The position numbers and the translations under genes were made by a program. From the NCBI GenBank assembly GCA_900100095.1, contig FMTN01000021.1:21964-85963 (forward strand): a DNA stretch of 64,000 nt. Reading direction: 5' to 3'. Origin of the DNA: Lachnospiraceae bacterium C10. Its GTDB lineage: Bacteria > Bacillota > Clostridia > Lachnospirales > Lachnospiraceae. This document shows, piece by piece, positions 63,414-64,000 of this stretch; position 1 is the stretch's first letter, and each line of letters opens with the position of its first letter. A model generated the notes under the pieces. It ran no database searches and was not told the origin of the DNA. It saw only the letters and a list, made by a program, of their open reading frames with translations.

Positions 63414-63716
63414 AAAAGACCCGTCCTTATGGAACATAAATGTTCCACAAGGACGAGTCTTTACTTTACATAAAACACCCGCGGTACCACCTTGCTTTAC
63501 GGAAATCCGCACACTCTGCAGGATACTATCATATCCCTGGCAACTAACGCATGCCCTCGCGTCATAGAATACTCTGAAAGAGGAGCCTCCTTCATTTCAC
63601 TACGCCCTCAGCGGTCCATTTGGCTATGTGCATACGATCCGGCTCTCAGCTTCCCAGACTCTCTGTGCGCGCTCCATAACTTTGATCTCCGCTTCAACGG
63701 TTTATCCATATAAATT
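63411..63716 (-). promoter_or_regulatory. T-box leader of the trp operon, Trp specifier
   Basis: Minus-strand leader sensing uncharged tRNA-Trp. T-box GGTGGTACCGCGGG (63478-63491); specifier TGG (63616-63618) in CCAAATGGACCGCTGAGG, aligned like the tyrS specifier loop; stem I element GGGAAGCTGAGAGCCGGATC upstream. The terminator is a long bipartite hairpin, GACTCGTCCTT / AAGGACGGGTC enclosing TGGAACA / TGTTCCA (63411-63462), followed by seven T. Confidence 0.92.
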
Positions 63717-63722
63717 GATGTC

Positions 63723-63751
63723 ATTATAGACTTTTATACATTGAAGTGCAA
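63723..63751 (-). promoter_or_regulatory. Promoter of the trp operon
   Basis: Minus-strand TTGCAC (63746-63751), 17 bp, TATAAT (63723-63728). The -10 is perfect; transcription would start near 63716. Confidence 0.9.
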
Positions 63752-63837
63752 GCATTTTTTCCTTTTTTCTTTATTTTGTCTATTTTCTTCTTTTATTTTA
63801 AATCTAATTTTCTATTACGCACGGTGTTCTACCGTCT

Positions 63838-63879
63838 CCTAAGTCCCCCTTGCAAGCGAGCTTGCAGATGGGACTTAGG
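63838..63879. repeat. Nested palindrome next to repeat R5
   Basis: Outer arms CCTAAGTCCC / GGGACTTAGG (63838-63847 and 63870-63879) enclose inner arms TGCAAGC / GCTTGCA (63851-63857 and 63860-63866) with a 2-base centre. It lies 3 bp from R5 and upstream of the trp promoter. No T-tract follows on either strand. No second copy is seen in the window. Confidence 0.8.
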
Positions 63880-63882
63880 CCG

Positions 63883-64000
63883 TTGGTCAAGACTCGCTCG
63901 CGAGTCTTGCGCGCCGGATTCGGGTCTGCTTCAGCAGACAAATTCCTGTCCGAATCCGTGCGCATCCTCGCGGAGCGTTTAACTCAGTCGGAGCTTGTAC
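63883..64000 (-). repeat. Modular palindromic element, copy R5 (cut by right edge)
   Basis: From TTGGTC (63883) through modules A (63889-63908), B (63909-63963), C and the first arm and loop of D (from 63978). Positions 63889-64000 match R1 positions 41-152 except one base (G at 63924 for A at 76). Same orientation as R1. The element continues past the window. Confidence 0.92.

Noticed and set aside
1..64000. The window as one mobile unit bounded by direct repeats R1 and R5
   Set aside because: R1 and R5 are near-identical and direct, but the genes between are mostly housekeeping, no integrase or transposase is present, further copies lie inside, and the window edges are arbitrary.

Overview
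The window is chromosomal DNA from an anaerobic, flagellated, Gram-positive Clostridium-class bacterium, most likely of the family Lachnospiraceae. The support is mixed: two T-box leaders, a long Bacillus/Clostridium-type SRP RNA, a Gram-positive Tad pilus locus, flagellin with FliS, HydF (FeFe-hydrogenase maturation), a PerR/rubrerythrin pair, cellobiose phosphorylase with an ABC sugar importer, and several proteins resembling families common in Lachnospiraceae (DUF6240-like, DUF5711-like, NusG-domain-II/Gx transporter). Genus is not assigned. I see no insertion sequence, prophage, CRISPR array, rRNA or replication origin.

Layout. 1-5 kb: Tad pilus operon read leftward (tadV, tadZ, cpaF/tadA, tadB, tadC), continuing past the left edge. 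5-10.4 kb: fliS, flagellin and a very large flagellar-locus protein. 10.5-11.4 kb: NusG-II protein and Gx transporter (plus strand). 11.4-20.4 kb: dnaX-ybaB-recR, a phosphofructokinase, a tocopherol-cyclase-like protein, greA, rpiB, galM, a CvpA-like protein and a DUF5711-like protein. 20.4-32.1 kb: glgB, a TPR/P-loop protein, an AI-2E-type exporter, an aconitase-family hydratase, a coiled-coil protein, hydF and a ROK kinase. 32.3-32.6 kb: SRP RNA. 32.7-39.9 kb: a cellobiose/cellodextrin module (two permeases, binding protein, LacI repressor; divergent GH94 phosphorylase) with matching CG-centred operators. 40-48 kb: tRNA deaminase, acetyltransferase, HD-GYP, tRNA-Lys, rubrerythrin, PerR, a second HD-GYP with a carbohydrate-module-like ectodomain, GIY-YIG, TPR-GGDEF, rsmA. 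48-55 kb: tatD, metG, zinc-ribbon protein, Ca/Na antiporter, mntP with a roughly 300-nt leader, glycosyltransferase, PAP2 phosphatase. 55-63.7 kb: T-box-tyrS and the complete T-box-trpEGDCFBA operon.

How it works together. Imported beta-1,4 glucan oligomers would be phosphorolysed by GH94 to glucose 1-phosphate and glucose; kinase, phosphofructokinase, galM, rpiB and glgB nearby connect to glycolysis and glycogen. Two HD-GYP proteins and one GGDEF protein are c-di-GMP enzymes in a region that also carries pilus and flagellar genes.

The most unusual signal is a family of five modular palindromic intergenic elements (41-167, 31232-31261, 42510-42594, 63356-63413, 63883-64000). The first and last are identical over 112 bases except for one base. 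One copy carries a compensatory double change in a 14-bp stem, one is an internal-deletion form, and every copy whose flanking gene can be read has the same orientation relative to transcription. I do not recognise the family.
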